This document shows, piece after piece, positions 24,535 to 36,556 of a stretch of 64,000 nt of DNA (position 1 is its first letter; the number at the start of each line of letters is the position of its first letter). The translations under genes and the position numbers were made by a program. The stretch spans positions 79,778,124-79,842,123 of the forward strand of contig CM049308.1 of assembly GCA_026874595.1 (NCBI GenBank), given 5' to 3'. The stretch is from Sipunculus nudus. Lineage: Eukaryota > Annelida > Sipuncula > Golfingiida > Sipunculidae. Below the pieces are notes generated by a model. It was not told where the DNA came from. It saw only the letters and a list, made by a program, of their open reading frames with translations, and ran no database searches.

Positions 24535-26650
24535 TTAACAGATCAAACATTGTCCACATTCAACTCGCTATGATGTACAACTTGTTACACTTTCATTTAA
24601 TTAATGCTCAGAATTGAACATCTGACATTTTCATTTAGGATTTCTTTACAAAATGAAGTTACTATTTTAGAATTTTTTTTTTTAATTTCTGTAAAGTAGG
24701 TCTCTTATAAAAGGCATAGCTTAGAGTTGGGTCAGGCAATATGTGAGGGAAAAGTGACTCTTATGTGGCCATTTTTTATCATTGATAAGGCTTGATTAAA
24801 ATAATACACATTAAAAGACCACCTATTTAAATTTTAACGGCCCATTATCATGGAAATGCTCAGTAATATATAAATTAACAAGATAAACATGTAAGTTCAA
24901 GTTTGATAGCTTAGAGAATTGCCTTCAGAAACTGATGTGTAAAACTTGCTATTGTCAGTCTTGGTATTGCAGGCAAACCCTGTCATAGGTTCAAACTGGA
25001 GAACCCCACACTTTTTATCCATGTAGAATTAAAAAGTCAGTTTATATGACAATGTGATTGAATCAGGTTCTTTGACCAAACCTATCTTGCAAATACTTTT
25101 GAGTACAACAATTAAATAACTGAGAAAACAGTATTTTAAACTACAACATGCAGACTGAGGTTGGGTCTAGGTCACCTTATAACAGATTTTGAGAAAATAT
25201 TTGTACCATAAATATAATTAATTCCATCTATTAAAGCATTATTATTTCACGAAGAGGGGTCATTCTTTATCAGTAGGAAAGTAAGCACTTCATAAACATT
25301 AGCAAAGGGAAACACTGAACTCAGTACTATAGACAGGAACAGACTACAGACACAGTGCAATGTGTTGAGTATTAAAGGAAGTGTATTCATTTTTTTCAAG
25401 GAATTACAGGGTAATTTTATAAGACAAGTGTATGATATCACACAGATTATGAATTTTCACAAAATTACTATCAATAATATAAATAATGCTAGGTTTATGC
25501 ACTTGCATGCTTTCAAACTTTGTATTCATTTGCATCTGTGACAAGATTACACACATCAAGATTACTGACATGTCATTTTGTATTTCAAAATAACTTGACA
25601 TGTCACACTAGAGTACAATATACATGCATAACTAGACAGAGGTGATCTGTTGGGTCAAAGACCGGGAGGGATATATGATCAGAATAAAATAAAATAACCC
25701 ACCTGTTTAGAACAGAAAAATGTCCCCGTATCTACCGCCAGATGTTCCTCCAGTATAATTTAGTGGAGGAGAGGGAGTTGGAGCTCAGAAAGTAGACTTG
25801 AAAGAAAGTAACTTGCACCATGCTGCTTCCCACCTGTGCTCTTGGCAGGAATTTAATTGAGATGAAGGTTATGGTTCATATTACTACTAATTCTGTAAAT
25901 TAGCATATTTGAGGATCAGTGATAAAAATTGTCCCTCGTCGTGCATTGTTTTTGCTGGCAAGGGGACACATATCGAAGAGTATTAGTCTCAAAGAAGGTA
26001 TAAGTAAAATTCAACACAAATTTAATGTGAACATGAGCCTATGCTAAGATGATCCAGACAAATTTGATTTACTCTTCAGACAAAGTTTCCCCTGCTTTTT
26101 TCCCATTCGCCTACAGCCCATCCATCAGAAGGAGTGAAGCATACTTTCAATGTGAAGGATATTGTGTCAATTAAATTAGTGGAAACGTATGTTCGGAATT
26201 CTTGAAAAAGGATATCATCTCTCATAACATATTTTTATCTAACATGTATATGTATGTTTACTCATATTTTTATCCCCTAGTATATTTGTGTTTATGTAAT
26301 TTGTGGTGTTATTTAGTTTGACCACATGTATTTACACCACCATAATCCCTTAAATATAGGTAAATATTGGGCTATTGAACAAGTGATTGTACAACAATAT
26401 CAAGATGTTGATATATTTTTTATAAATATTTTTTTCTGGAATGACGATGTTTATTGTAACAGAGCTGTTGGAGAAGTAAAGGTACATATGTTTTTCGTGT
26501 TTTGATAACAAAATACACGTGTTACACATTTTCTTTTCAGTTTTCTCGATTACTGTCCCTCGAGTCAAATTAATTCAGCTACAGTGCCGCTTTCAATACC
26601 AAAATGCTGTTTTTGCTTACTGTCATTTAGAAAGCTGACTCCCATATTTT
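24535..26650. other. AT-rich interval downstream of the neudesin-like gene
   Basis: No further exon is supported. It probably includes the 3' untranslated region of the preceding gene. Open frames of 60-110 codons here are AT-rich and match no family I know. Confidence 0.4.
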
Positions 26651-27460
26651 TATGCCCCCGCCACAAAGTGGCCGGGGCATATAGTTTTACCCATGTCCGT
26701 CCTTCCGTCCTTCCGAAATCAAACAGTTGTACGGATTTTTTTCTCAATGCCTGCAGATATTGGCCTGATTGTTTGTGTATTGGCAGATAATGACCAGTTA
26801 CAGATCGAGTTCGCGTTTCGTCCAGGTTGACCTACTTTTGACCGTTTACGGCTCCTAAACTTAGAAAATTTCATGAAAAATAGCAATTTTCATGACAAAT
26901 ACACATGTACGGACTTTTTTTCGCAATGCCTGCAGATATTGGCCTGATTTTTGGTGTGTGGGCAGATAATGACCAGTTACAGATCGAGTTCATGTTTTGT
27001 CCCAGTTGACCTACTTTTGACCGTTTGACGGTGCCCTAACATAGAAAATTTCATGAAAAATATAAATTTTCATGACAAGTGCACATGTACGTACACTTTT
27101 TTGTAATGCCTGCAGAAACGGGCCTGATTTTTATGTGAAGGCATATAATGACCAGTTACAGATCGAGTTCTTGTTTTGTCCCAGTTGACCTACTTTTGAC
27201 CATTTGACTGCTCCTGAACATAGTTTCATGAAAAATATAAATTTTCATAACAAATGCATATGTACGGACTTTTTTTTCCGCAATGCCTGCAGATACCACC
27301 ATGCTTTTTATGTGTGGCCAGATAATGACCAGTTACAGATAGAGTTCGCGTTTCGTCCCGGTTGACCTACTTTTGATTGTTTTACGGCTACTAAACATAG
27401 AAAAGTTCATGAAAAATATAAATTTTCATGACAAATGAATATGTACAGCCGTTTTTAGCC
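26651..27460 (+). repeat. Repeat family D, about 190-base tandem units with 5' hairpin
   Basis: It starts with a strong hairpin (TGCCCCCGCCACAAAGTGGC then CGGGGCA), then 'TCCGTCCTTCCGTCC'. Four units follow, each with 'GCCTGCAGATA', 'ATAATGACCAGTTACAGATC', 'CAGTTGACCTACTTTTGACC' and 'ATTTCATGAAAAATA'. A further related unit occurs near 27745-27890. No protein. Confidence 0.7.
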
Positions 27461-27464
27461 CTCA

Positions 27465-27900
27465 GCTCATATGCTGATGGGCTATTGTTGTCACCCAAGC
27501 TGTCCGTCTGTCCGTCTGTCTGTCCGTCCGTCAGAGTTTTATTTTATCAGTGAAGATGTATATAAAAAAAATCTTGGTCAAGTGCCAAGATGGGTGACCT
27601 TCAAATATTTTTCTTTGTTTTAGAGCTGATTATACAAAAACACACAGAAGCTTAAATCTCAGGAACCATTCTGTGGATTTTTATGAAACATGGTACATAC
27701 CTCTCCAATTTAAACTGATTATCAGTCTTGCTAATATTCTAGTTTCGCAATGCAATGCTTACAGATACTGGCCTAATGTATGGTCTTTGGGCGCATAATG
27801 ACCATTTACAGAACGAGTTCGCGTTTCGTCCCAGTTGACCTATTTTTGACCATATGACAGATCCTGAACATAGAATATTTCATGAAAGACAGAAATTGCA
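27465..27900 (+). repeat. Second element start plus a family D-like unit
   Basis: A small hairpin (CAGCTCATATGCTGATGGGCT) is followed by a TGTCCGTCTGTCCGTC run, then unique sequence, then a unit resembling family D. It looks like one short-hairpin element inserted next to or within another. Confidence 0.5.
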
Positions 27901-28164
27901 TCTTTAAAAACAATTTAAAAACTTATCTATTTCAACAAGCTTTTAGTCATTAATATGTATATGCTTTTTGTCAGTAAACTGCAATATATAAATACATAGG
28001 GTAGTGTGAGAAAAAAAAATGAAACGTCAAGAGGTACATCGAATAGGTTTTCGAGAATCTAGAAACCTGTTACTGAAGATCCAGGGAGGTAAATAAAAGA
28101 ATCTCACAGGACACTGAAATAAAGTCACCGTGACCTATATCCTCCGAGCAATGGTACCCCCAGA

Positions 28165-29645
28165 ATAATAAAACAAGTGACCCATGGGTCATGACGCTCA
28201 GCTGACTGGGAAAAGATTCGCAAAAGGAAATTTTTTTCATCTGAATGGTAGTATACCCTTTCAACTGAAGCATCAATCAGATTGACCAACAGGCCAAGAT
28301 TGTGTCTGTATTTATAATTATATCTCAAAAATAGAGAAAAATGCAGGTGGCTCCACCAGTCTGCAGAAACTAATAAAAACACTTAATGGTCAATAACCAT
28401 GCAAGAATCATAGTGATCTCTGCATTAGTTGTTCAGATACTTCAGCTTTTATATCAAATTTTCCATTATTCCAAGGGATACTTCGGAGTCCTATAGCTTG
28501 AAGGATATGGGTAACGGAGACCTAATTTCAGGTTTCCACAGACACTTTTCATGGGCCTCCTTGCATGACAAGAAGGAAGATTCTAGGTCAATTTGTTACA
28601 ATTTGTGCCACATTAACAGATGACAGCATCCTTAATGGTCTCAAAATTGAGAAAAAAATTCGAAAAAAATTGAATAAAATATAGGTGGCACCACCAGTCT
28701 GCAGAAACTGATGAAACACTCCATAATCAATATCCATGCAAAGAATCATTGTGATTTCTGCATTAGTTCTTCAGATACTTCAGCTTTTGTATCAAATTGT
28801 CCGTTATTCTGAGAGATACATTGGAGTCCTATAGCTTGAAGGATATTGGAAACAGAGACCTAATTTCAGGTTTCCACACACACTTTTCGTGGGCCGCCTT
28901 GCATTTCAAGAATGAAGATTCTAGGTCCAGTTGTTACGATTTGTACCCTGTTGACAGATAACCACATCTTTAAAGGTCTCAAAAAAAGAGAAACATTCGT
29001 AAAAAAACCCGAACAAATACAGGTGGTGCCATCAGTCTGCAGAAACTGATGAAACACTCCATGATCAATATCCATGCAAACAATTATGGTGATCTCTGCA
29101 TTAGTTGTTCAGATACTTCAGCTTTTGTATCAAATTTTCCACTATTCTGAGCTGTACTTTGGAGTGCCATAGCTCAAAGGATATGGGTAACAGAGACCTA
29201 ATTTCAGGTTTCCATGGAGAATTTTCATGGGTCTCCCTGTGTGTTAAGAATGAAGATTTTAGGTCCAGTCTTTACGATTTGTGCCACGTTAACAGATGTT
29301 CACATTTTTAAAGGCCTCAAAAATAGAGAAAAAATTCGTTAAAAAATCGAAAAAATACAGGTGGCGCCACCAGTCTGCAGGAACTGATGGAACATCTCAT
29401 GATCAATATGTATGCCAAAAATCATGACCATCAGTGATGTAGTTAATGAGATATTGAAGTTTTTATATAATTTTTTTTACTTTTTTACTTTTGGGGGTAA
29501 TTTTTGGCCCCATGGCTCAAAGGATATTGGTAACAGAGACGTAATTTCTGGTTTCCAAGGAGATTTTTCATGGACCTCTCAGAATGTCAAGTTACAAGAT
29601 TCTAGGTTCAGCGGTTACACGGACAGACAGACGAACAGCTGAGTT
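28165..29645 (-). repeat. Family A element in reverse orientation
   Basis: It begins on the plus strand with AACAAGTGACCCATGGGTCA, the inverse of the family A end. It runs through about four units ('CAGTCTGCAGAAACTGATGA', 'CAGAGACCTAATTTCAGGTT') and finishes near 29620-29645 with the inverse of the TGTCCGTC run and an AGCTGAGTT hairpin remnant. It preserves the host site that is interrupted by family B at 12893. Confidence 0.72.
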
Positions 29646-29739
29646 AAAAAATGATACAAAACCCTTTTAGATTGCCCTGAATGTTGCCTTGAATATTGAC
29701 CATGACTAGGGCTGTCATTTCCAAAAAACTGATGGCGCT

Positions 29740-32312
29740 ACCTGTATTTTTAGCGAACCTGTGAGTTTATGTGATGGTGTGGCGTCATCCGTCGTCCGGC
29801 GTCTGTCATCCGGCGTCAGTCGGCCGTCGTCGTCTGTACGATTACCTATACACTCTTGAAAACGGCAAGAGTTAGAATCACGAAATTTTATGCAAAAAAT
29901 TAGTCATCTTAAAAACTCTATCGGATTTTGCTTAGTTTTTGGCTTACTGCATTTTCTTGGATTTTATAGGGAAAAAGCTAAAAAAGCTCTAAAAATCTTC
30001 TTCTCCGAAACTGTTCAGCCAAATTTTCCAATATTTTACATTAATGATTCCTAGAACAATCTCTCTCAAATTTGTTCGAATTGTTTAAGTTCGGTGATTT
30101 TTGGCCGAGTTACAGGAAGTTGAACTTCATACTAAAATTACAATCACCGAAACGGCCGGAGTTATCATCACAAAATTTACGCCAGTGTTGGTCACATGAG
30201 TCATATATGAAATTCAGGTATTGGTGGCGCCACCTGCATTGGCCTTTTTTTGTAAGGGGTCATTGGTCATCTGTACATTAACCCATAATTTCTCAGGAAT
30301 AGCAGAAGCTACCATACCCAGATTTTAATGCACTAATCTGTCACATATCAAATGTTGTGGGATTCAGCTTATTTTTTTTGCTATCTGCATTTACTTAGAT
30401 TTTATTGGGGGAAAATCTGGAAAAAAACTTTAAAAGTCTTCTTCTTGTAAACGGTCCAGCCAAATTGTTCAATATTTTACAGAAATGATTGCAGAGGCAA
30501 GCCCTCTCTAGATTGTTCAAATGGTTTGCATTTGATGAATTTTAGCGGAGTTACACGGATTTGAACTTAGTCATTTGGCCAAGTAAGCATACTAACATAG
30601 TAATCTCAGAAATGACAGAAGCTAGCATTACCCAGTATTGTGCAAATGTTGGTCACATGACTCATATTTGAAGTTGCAGATTTTTTATGCCACCTACATT
30701 GACCTGTTTTTATGGGCAAAAAACCTTATAATTTAAGCCTCTTTCAGCTTAAAATGTTTCCGATGAAACTGTCAAGTTGAATCGTTCAATTTTTCAAAAG
30801 AATTATCCTAGGATATGGTTCTTTGAATCAAATGAGAATAGATTGAGTTTTTTGATTTTTGGATGAGTCGTGAAAAGCTTAAGTTGGTCTTATAGCCATT
30901 ATTATTATTTCAAACTGAGGACAGTTTTTTTTAATCAAAATATTGTTTTGATTATAAATTCTGTAACATTGCACAGAAATTATTCTTAGGTGGCCTTTGT
31001 TCAAGTTTACTTGAATGATTTTTGACATAATTATTGGACCTTTAACAATGAAGGGACTGCATCTTTTATTATTCTTGATATTTTGATAAAAAAAAAGTTT
31101 ATGAATAAGTCAGCTTGAAAAAAAAGCATTTTAGCCAAAGTCTTTCAGTATGTGTAAACAGATTTACCAACAGGACAAGATTGTGTCTGTATCTTTAAAT
31201 AGGTAAGGAAACTGCGAACTGTTTCAGTTTTGGCAACAGATCAAGAGTTCATTCAGTGCAGCCAGATATAGGTCAAGAGTTCAATCAGTGCAGCAAAGCA
31301 CAAGGCATGTGATCACCTCATGGGTGACATGTGTGCACCTCATTGGCACCATGTGATCACCTCATAGGTAGCATGTGATCACCTCATAAGTATGATGTGA
31401 TCCCCTCATGTGTGTCATGCACCTCAGGGCTTCATGTGGAGCCAATCAGTTTGCTTATGCAATGGTGTGAATACTATTTCTGATTTGGCAATAGGCCAAA
31501 GGTCATTCTTGGTCTATTTATAGATCTATTTATAGTCTGCTTTGGCAGACTGCCAACTGTATCAGATTATGCAACAGGTCAAGAGTTCACTCAGTGCAGC
31601 CAGGTATAGGTCAGGAGTTCACTCAGTGCAGTAGCTGCATTCTATTTATAGCATTGGCAGACTGCCCACTGAATCAGATTTGGCACCAAAGTTCAGCTTG
31701 GATCTAGTTATAGCTTTGGCAGACTGCCAACTGTGTCAGATTATGCATCAGGTCAAGAGTTCACTCGGTGCAGCCAGGTACAGGTCAAAAGTTCACTCAG
31801 TCTAGTCAGGTGCAGGTCATGAGTTAACTCAGTGCTAGCAATTTGTCACAGTTCACTTGAGGCAACTGCCTTTCTTACCTATGCCTAATCAGCCCTATGC
31901 ATCAGACTCAAGGTAAGTTTGATGTATTGGCCTGATATTTTGACCTGTCTATATGTCTTTGATGGCTTTCTTGTTCACAAGACAGGTGTCGCCACCTACA
32001 ATGACTTTTGCATAGTGCCTGCTTATTTCTACAGAGGAATTTGATATATCAGCCTGAAATTGAGCATATTTATACATATCGAATAGCTTTGTCATATACA
32101 TATATGTCAAGACTGGTGGTGCCAGATACAATCATTTTTGTGTTGTGTGCACCCATGCCAGAATTTCAGCAGTGATGTTTGTGCAATGTTTTCTAATTCA
32201 AAATGTTTAATACTTGCATAGTTCATATACATTCAAAGTAATGGTCCAGCATTGAAGCATTATACCATGTAAATTTCCCAATGCACAGATTTGCATTAGG
32301 CCTGTAGGCCTT
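29740..32312 (+). repeat. Family C element, longer copy
   Basis: It opens with a 'CCGTCGTCCGGCGTC' run near 29790, carries the same blocks as 16441-17574, and ends GCATTAGGCCTGTAGGCCTT then GTTT. In the middle (31300-31430) a short tandem repeat 'ATGTGATCACCTCAT' occurs four to five times. No protein. Confidence 0.65.
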
Positions 32313-33520
32313 GTTTCTTATTTTTTTACGATTTATTTTTTTTAGACCGTCATAAGGCAGCAATTATGTCAGTTCCTCAGCTGAGCTTTTTTTCTTATCT
32401 TATGTCCTGAATCCTGGTGTGTTTATTGATTATGACCGGTTTCGTCAGTTCCTGATGACTGGTTGCGCCATCTGTATTTTTTTCAATATTATGCATTATT
32501 CCTTTTTTTAGACTGCCAAATTATATTGACACTATCAGATTTATAACTGTAGTTTCACCTAGTGTTCTGAAACCTTGTGTGCTAATTAGAGACCCTCTTG
32601 AAAAAGCGGATGCCCTATAGTATTCACCTTTCTGTCCGTCTGTTCGACTTTCTGTATGTTTGTCAAATAATAACTCCAGTTTGGATTAACATCATTTTCA
32701 AAGGTGAAGATCACAGGGCCCACTTTTTCAGAAAGATTGTGGATGCATTTTAAGCTTTAACTTTCCTCCCTGAACCTTCCATCAAGCACATATAACTGAC
32801 CTGCCAATAGCGGAAGAACCTGATTTATTTCGGGGTCAGAGGTCAAGGGCCATTTATCCACACATATGATTGTTGATGATAACTTCAGTTTGGATTGAGA
32901 TATTTGTTTCAAACTTGACTAAATATGGCCCACCACTAGAGTAAGGACCATTATAATTTTTGGGTCATGAGGCTTAAGGTCAAGGTCACAGGACCCACTT
33001 CTTTAAAAGGTTATCGATGCATTTTAAGCCAAACATTTCATCCCGAACCTTCCATTTTAAATATATATCTGACCTGCCGATGGTGGAAGAACCTTATGGG
33101 TTTTGGGGTCACAAGGTCAAAGGCTAAGGCCACAGGAGTGATATGTCGATATACCTTTTCTCAGAAATATTGGTTTCAAACTTGACTTATATATGGCTCA
33201 CCACTAAAGTAAGAACTCGATTGATTTTGGGGCCATGAGATCAAAGGTCAAGGTCACAGGACATTCTCCTTTTAAAAAAAGATACAACCCGCTCCAAACC
33301 TCTCATCTCAAACCTTCTCCACATGTGGTTCATATTCAAACAGGGAAAGATTCTGTTTGATGTTTGGTTCACAAGCTCAAAGGTCAATGTCACAGGGCCC
33401 ATCCATAACTCTAGTTTTGTGTAGACAGATTGGCTTCAAACTTGATCTCAGGACCAACATTTTGAAAAAAGCTCAAAAACCATTCAGCTGAGCGTCGAGA
33501 CCCATAGGTCCCTAGCTATT
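32313..33520 (+). repeat. Mixed repeat ending in a family A-type terminus
   Basis: It contains a family A-like core ('GACTGGTTGCGCCATCTGTA') near 32456, then repeated blocks of 'GGTCAAGGTCACAGGRCCCA' and 'GACCTGCC.ATGGTGGAAGAACC', and ends near 33516 with CAGCTGAGCGTCGAGACCCA then TAGGTCCCTAG. The central part of the terminal palindrome is partly lost. Confidence 0.5.
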
Positions 33521-33529
33521 AAGCCTCCC

Positions 33530-34380
33530 CTGTTGGGAAGCTTATTGATTCCCTACGGTTTTGTTTTCTTCTTCTTCCGGACACTCCTTTGTGACCACAA
33601 TATTTCAAGATTTGCTGGGCCAATCAGGCTGTCACTTCATATTTTTACTTACCAGTTCAGAGGTAACACCTGATTAGATTTTGAGATATGTCTAAACAGT
33701 GTAATTGTGCTAATTAGCTTAACGACCAGTTATCTTTGCGCTTGCGCTCAAACCATAACTGTAAATCTGATTTGTACAAAACTTTGTCGATACCTTGAGA
33801 GTACTCCTCTGACAAGTTGATTAACTTTTGGGGTTAATCTGTGCACATTAAGTAGGTCATTTGCATTATTATGTAAATCAGCCATGTGTAAATTTGTGAA
33901 TTATATCATATTCTTAAGTCTATCCATTACATGTTTGAACATGTAACTCTTTTTCACTGGGGACATGATTCTAAGGAAAACTAATGAACTCGATTGCATA
34001 TTTATTCCTAATTTGCATGTTTATGCCTGTTTTGCATATTAATTACCTTCCCACATGTACTTCCTTTCGACATTGATAAATCAAGTTCTGTTGGGATAAT
34101 CAGGCTGTCACTTCATATGTGTACTTAACAAGTATGAGGCAAATCCCGATTAGAATTTGAGAGTCGTCGCAACAGTTCAATTATGCTAATTAGCTTAACG
34201 AGCAGTTTTCTTTGCGCTTGCACTCAAAACATAACTGTAAATGTGATTTGTACAAAACTTTGTCGATACCTTTAGAGTACTCTTCTGAGAAGTTGATAAA
34301 CTTTTGAGGTCAACCTGTGCATATTAAGTAGGTCATTTGCATAATTCCATTTGCATATTTATGTTTAGCATGGTCTGTCA
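33530..34380 (+). repeat. Large imperfect direct duplication
   Basis: Two copies of a block of about 300 bases start near 33605 and 34080 ('CAGGCTGTCACTTCATAT', 'GCTAATTAGCTTAACGA', 'TTTGTACAAAACTTTGTCGA'). They are separated by a short unrelated spacer. No gene. Confidence 0.6.
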
Positions 34381-35138
34381 TGTCGTTTTCAAATCTTCCT
34401 AGAACAAGGAGCCTCTACTTTTTAGCTGGTGGCAGGGGAGGCCAGCATTTGCTTGCAAATTCAACTATAACTATATTTATTATTATTATTATTATCACTT
34501 TAATTTTCCTCTTAATTTGTACTTTTGTACCATGCCAGCTATGCCATACAGGGGTTATACAATACTCTATTTATGTTTGCCTTTTCACTTTTTATTGTCT
34601 AAACAGTTTCAGATGGATTTCATTCACATTTAATGATGGGTAGGGAATACTGTTAACAATGTGAAACCCAAAGTGAAATATGTTTAGACCTTTAATGATT
34701 AATGATAATCAAAATCAACGGGCAGACTAAATATTTGAACGATACATGAAGCGATTACTGAGAAGCCTGATATTGAATTGAAGGCGGCGCAAAAAAGGTG
34801 GGGAAACCTATCCAAAACTATTAAGCATACATTTGAGTGCACCGCAACTGAAAGAGATATCATTTATAGGAATTAAACGCGCCAGCTGTAATTAGATATC
34901 GCGGTTCGGAATATTTTTTTGTCTTTTGCCTACTCCCTGGTAGCAAGCCCTGCTCTTGGAAGTACAAAGGTTATCGGACCCAAAAGAGTGCTATTTTTTT
35001 TTATCTCCGACCATTTTCCAGTTCTCTGCTACAATTTCAAAATATTTTGACTAAGTGTAAATATAAGATTACAATATAATTATAAATTTTTCCCAAGAGT
35101 CACAGTAGGTTTTTCTAAATACCCGTTAAAAGATCCAG
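34381..35138. other. No recognisable gene
   Basis: Unique-looking AT-rich sequence. An 87-codon frame at 34380-34643 is hydrophobic but has no supporting splice or family signal. Confidence 0.45.
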
Positions 35139-35545
35139 AGAAAACTAGAATACGGGTAGCCGACAAGCGACTATGTGTATCCGCCGAAATCAGAGTGGGA
35201 CGGGGGAAGTGAGGCATGGATTGAGCTGTAAGGGGAAATAGAGTGAGATGTGAAGCATATTAGCATGGATGTCGGCCACATAAACATGATTGTAGGTGGA
35301 GCCACCTATTATTTGAAAGAGAGAGCTATCCAAGATGTATGCATAATACATATGCAGGGTTTCAGGTGAATAAGTCAAACCACTGCTGAGAAATGAGTGA
35401 TTTTTACCCTAGGCAGGTGAACAGGCAGATGAACAGACACCATGCAAAAATGGTTGAAAGTTGGGCCATCTAATTTGTATAAGCGGCGGAACCCTGTCAA
35501 AAACATAGTATCCGCAAAACTTTGTTTTGCCGGATACAATAAAGA
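35139..35545 (-). mobile_element. Family B element, short reverse copy
   Basis: The left end is the inverse of the family B 3' end (CTAGAATACGGGTAGCCGAC then AAG) and the right end the inverse of its hairpin start (TATCCGCAAAACTTTGTTTT then GCCGGATA). Only one internal unit remains. Confidence 0.65.
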
Positions 35546-35609
35546 ATAACTCTTTTATAGCGCATAGGAATGGCACAAGTATAGGAAATATGGAATATGA
35601 AGGTGTCAG

Positions 35610-35610
35610 G

Positions 35611-35652
<42 letters not shown>
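35610..35652. repeat. (TA)n microsatellite
   Basis: About 40 bases of TA dinucleotides. Confidence 0.95.
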
Positions 35653-35655
<3 letters not shown>

Positions 35656-36074
35656 TAACCAGTAGAAATACATGTATACTTGACTCGTTACCGAGCTTGG
35701 CAGTGTGACTATTCATAGGGTGAAATCTGGTCATAAAAATGTCAAATTTCCCCCGACTGAGATCAATCTTGGCCTTAAATATTAAGCACGTATTCGATTA
35801 CATGGACTCTTAATCAATTAACTAATGAACCTACTTAGTAAATCAACTGCTCTCCGCTCGCCTTTCAAAAACTAATAACATACATCGAGAAAGTTGTCTC
35901 ATCTTTTCGCAGCCGAGTGGTGGCCCTAATATACACTGCAACAAAAGATAAGCTTTTATATATGTCACAATTGTTCATGTTAAAATTATACACAGGCAAT
36001 ATGGAAACATTTTAACATGTATTTACAAAGGAAGTGATGTAAAGACAACTGAATCCGGAATTATTGTTAAATAT

Positions 36075-36080
36075 TTTATT
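36075..36080 (-). promoter_or_regulatory. Candidate polyadenylation signal of the CARD-NACHT-LRR gene
   Basis: The minus strand reads AATAAA here, about 480 bases after the stop codon. AATAAA is frequent in AT-rich DNA, so this is only a candidate. Confidence 0.3.
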
Positions 36081-36556
36081 TAACTTTATAATTATTGAGG
36101 ACATGATGAAGTCACTATTGACGAGGGACAGTTGTATAAAATAAGAGGATTTTAACAGTTTTTTTGTGAGATGGATATACATGTAATATTTACACTAGTT
36201 ACCCATTCTGTTAGAATTACCAAGTTCCCTTGCCTAACAAAGGTCTTTGCTTGTGGTTCTACCAAGCAAACTATATAGAAGAACGGTACAACGTGATACG
36301 TACAGAAAGCTAAATTTGTGAAAATAACTGTCATTTTACAGGACGATCATGAGTGCAATTGGTCGACCCCTTGTTTCTGTTTCAGGATCTAAGTTCATTG
36401 TCTTAGCACTTAGCTAGCTCATATTAAACTAAAGAGACTAAAGGCCTTGGCGGCAGGCGATAACTGAGACCAAAAAGCGCCACTTTGCAACATCGGGTAA
36501 AACACAATGGCAATGCAGATCAAGTCCTGGCCATATTCACATTTTCATATCTAGGC

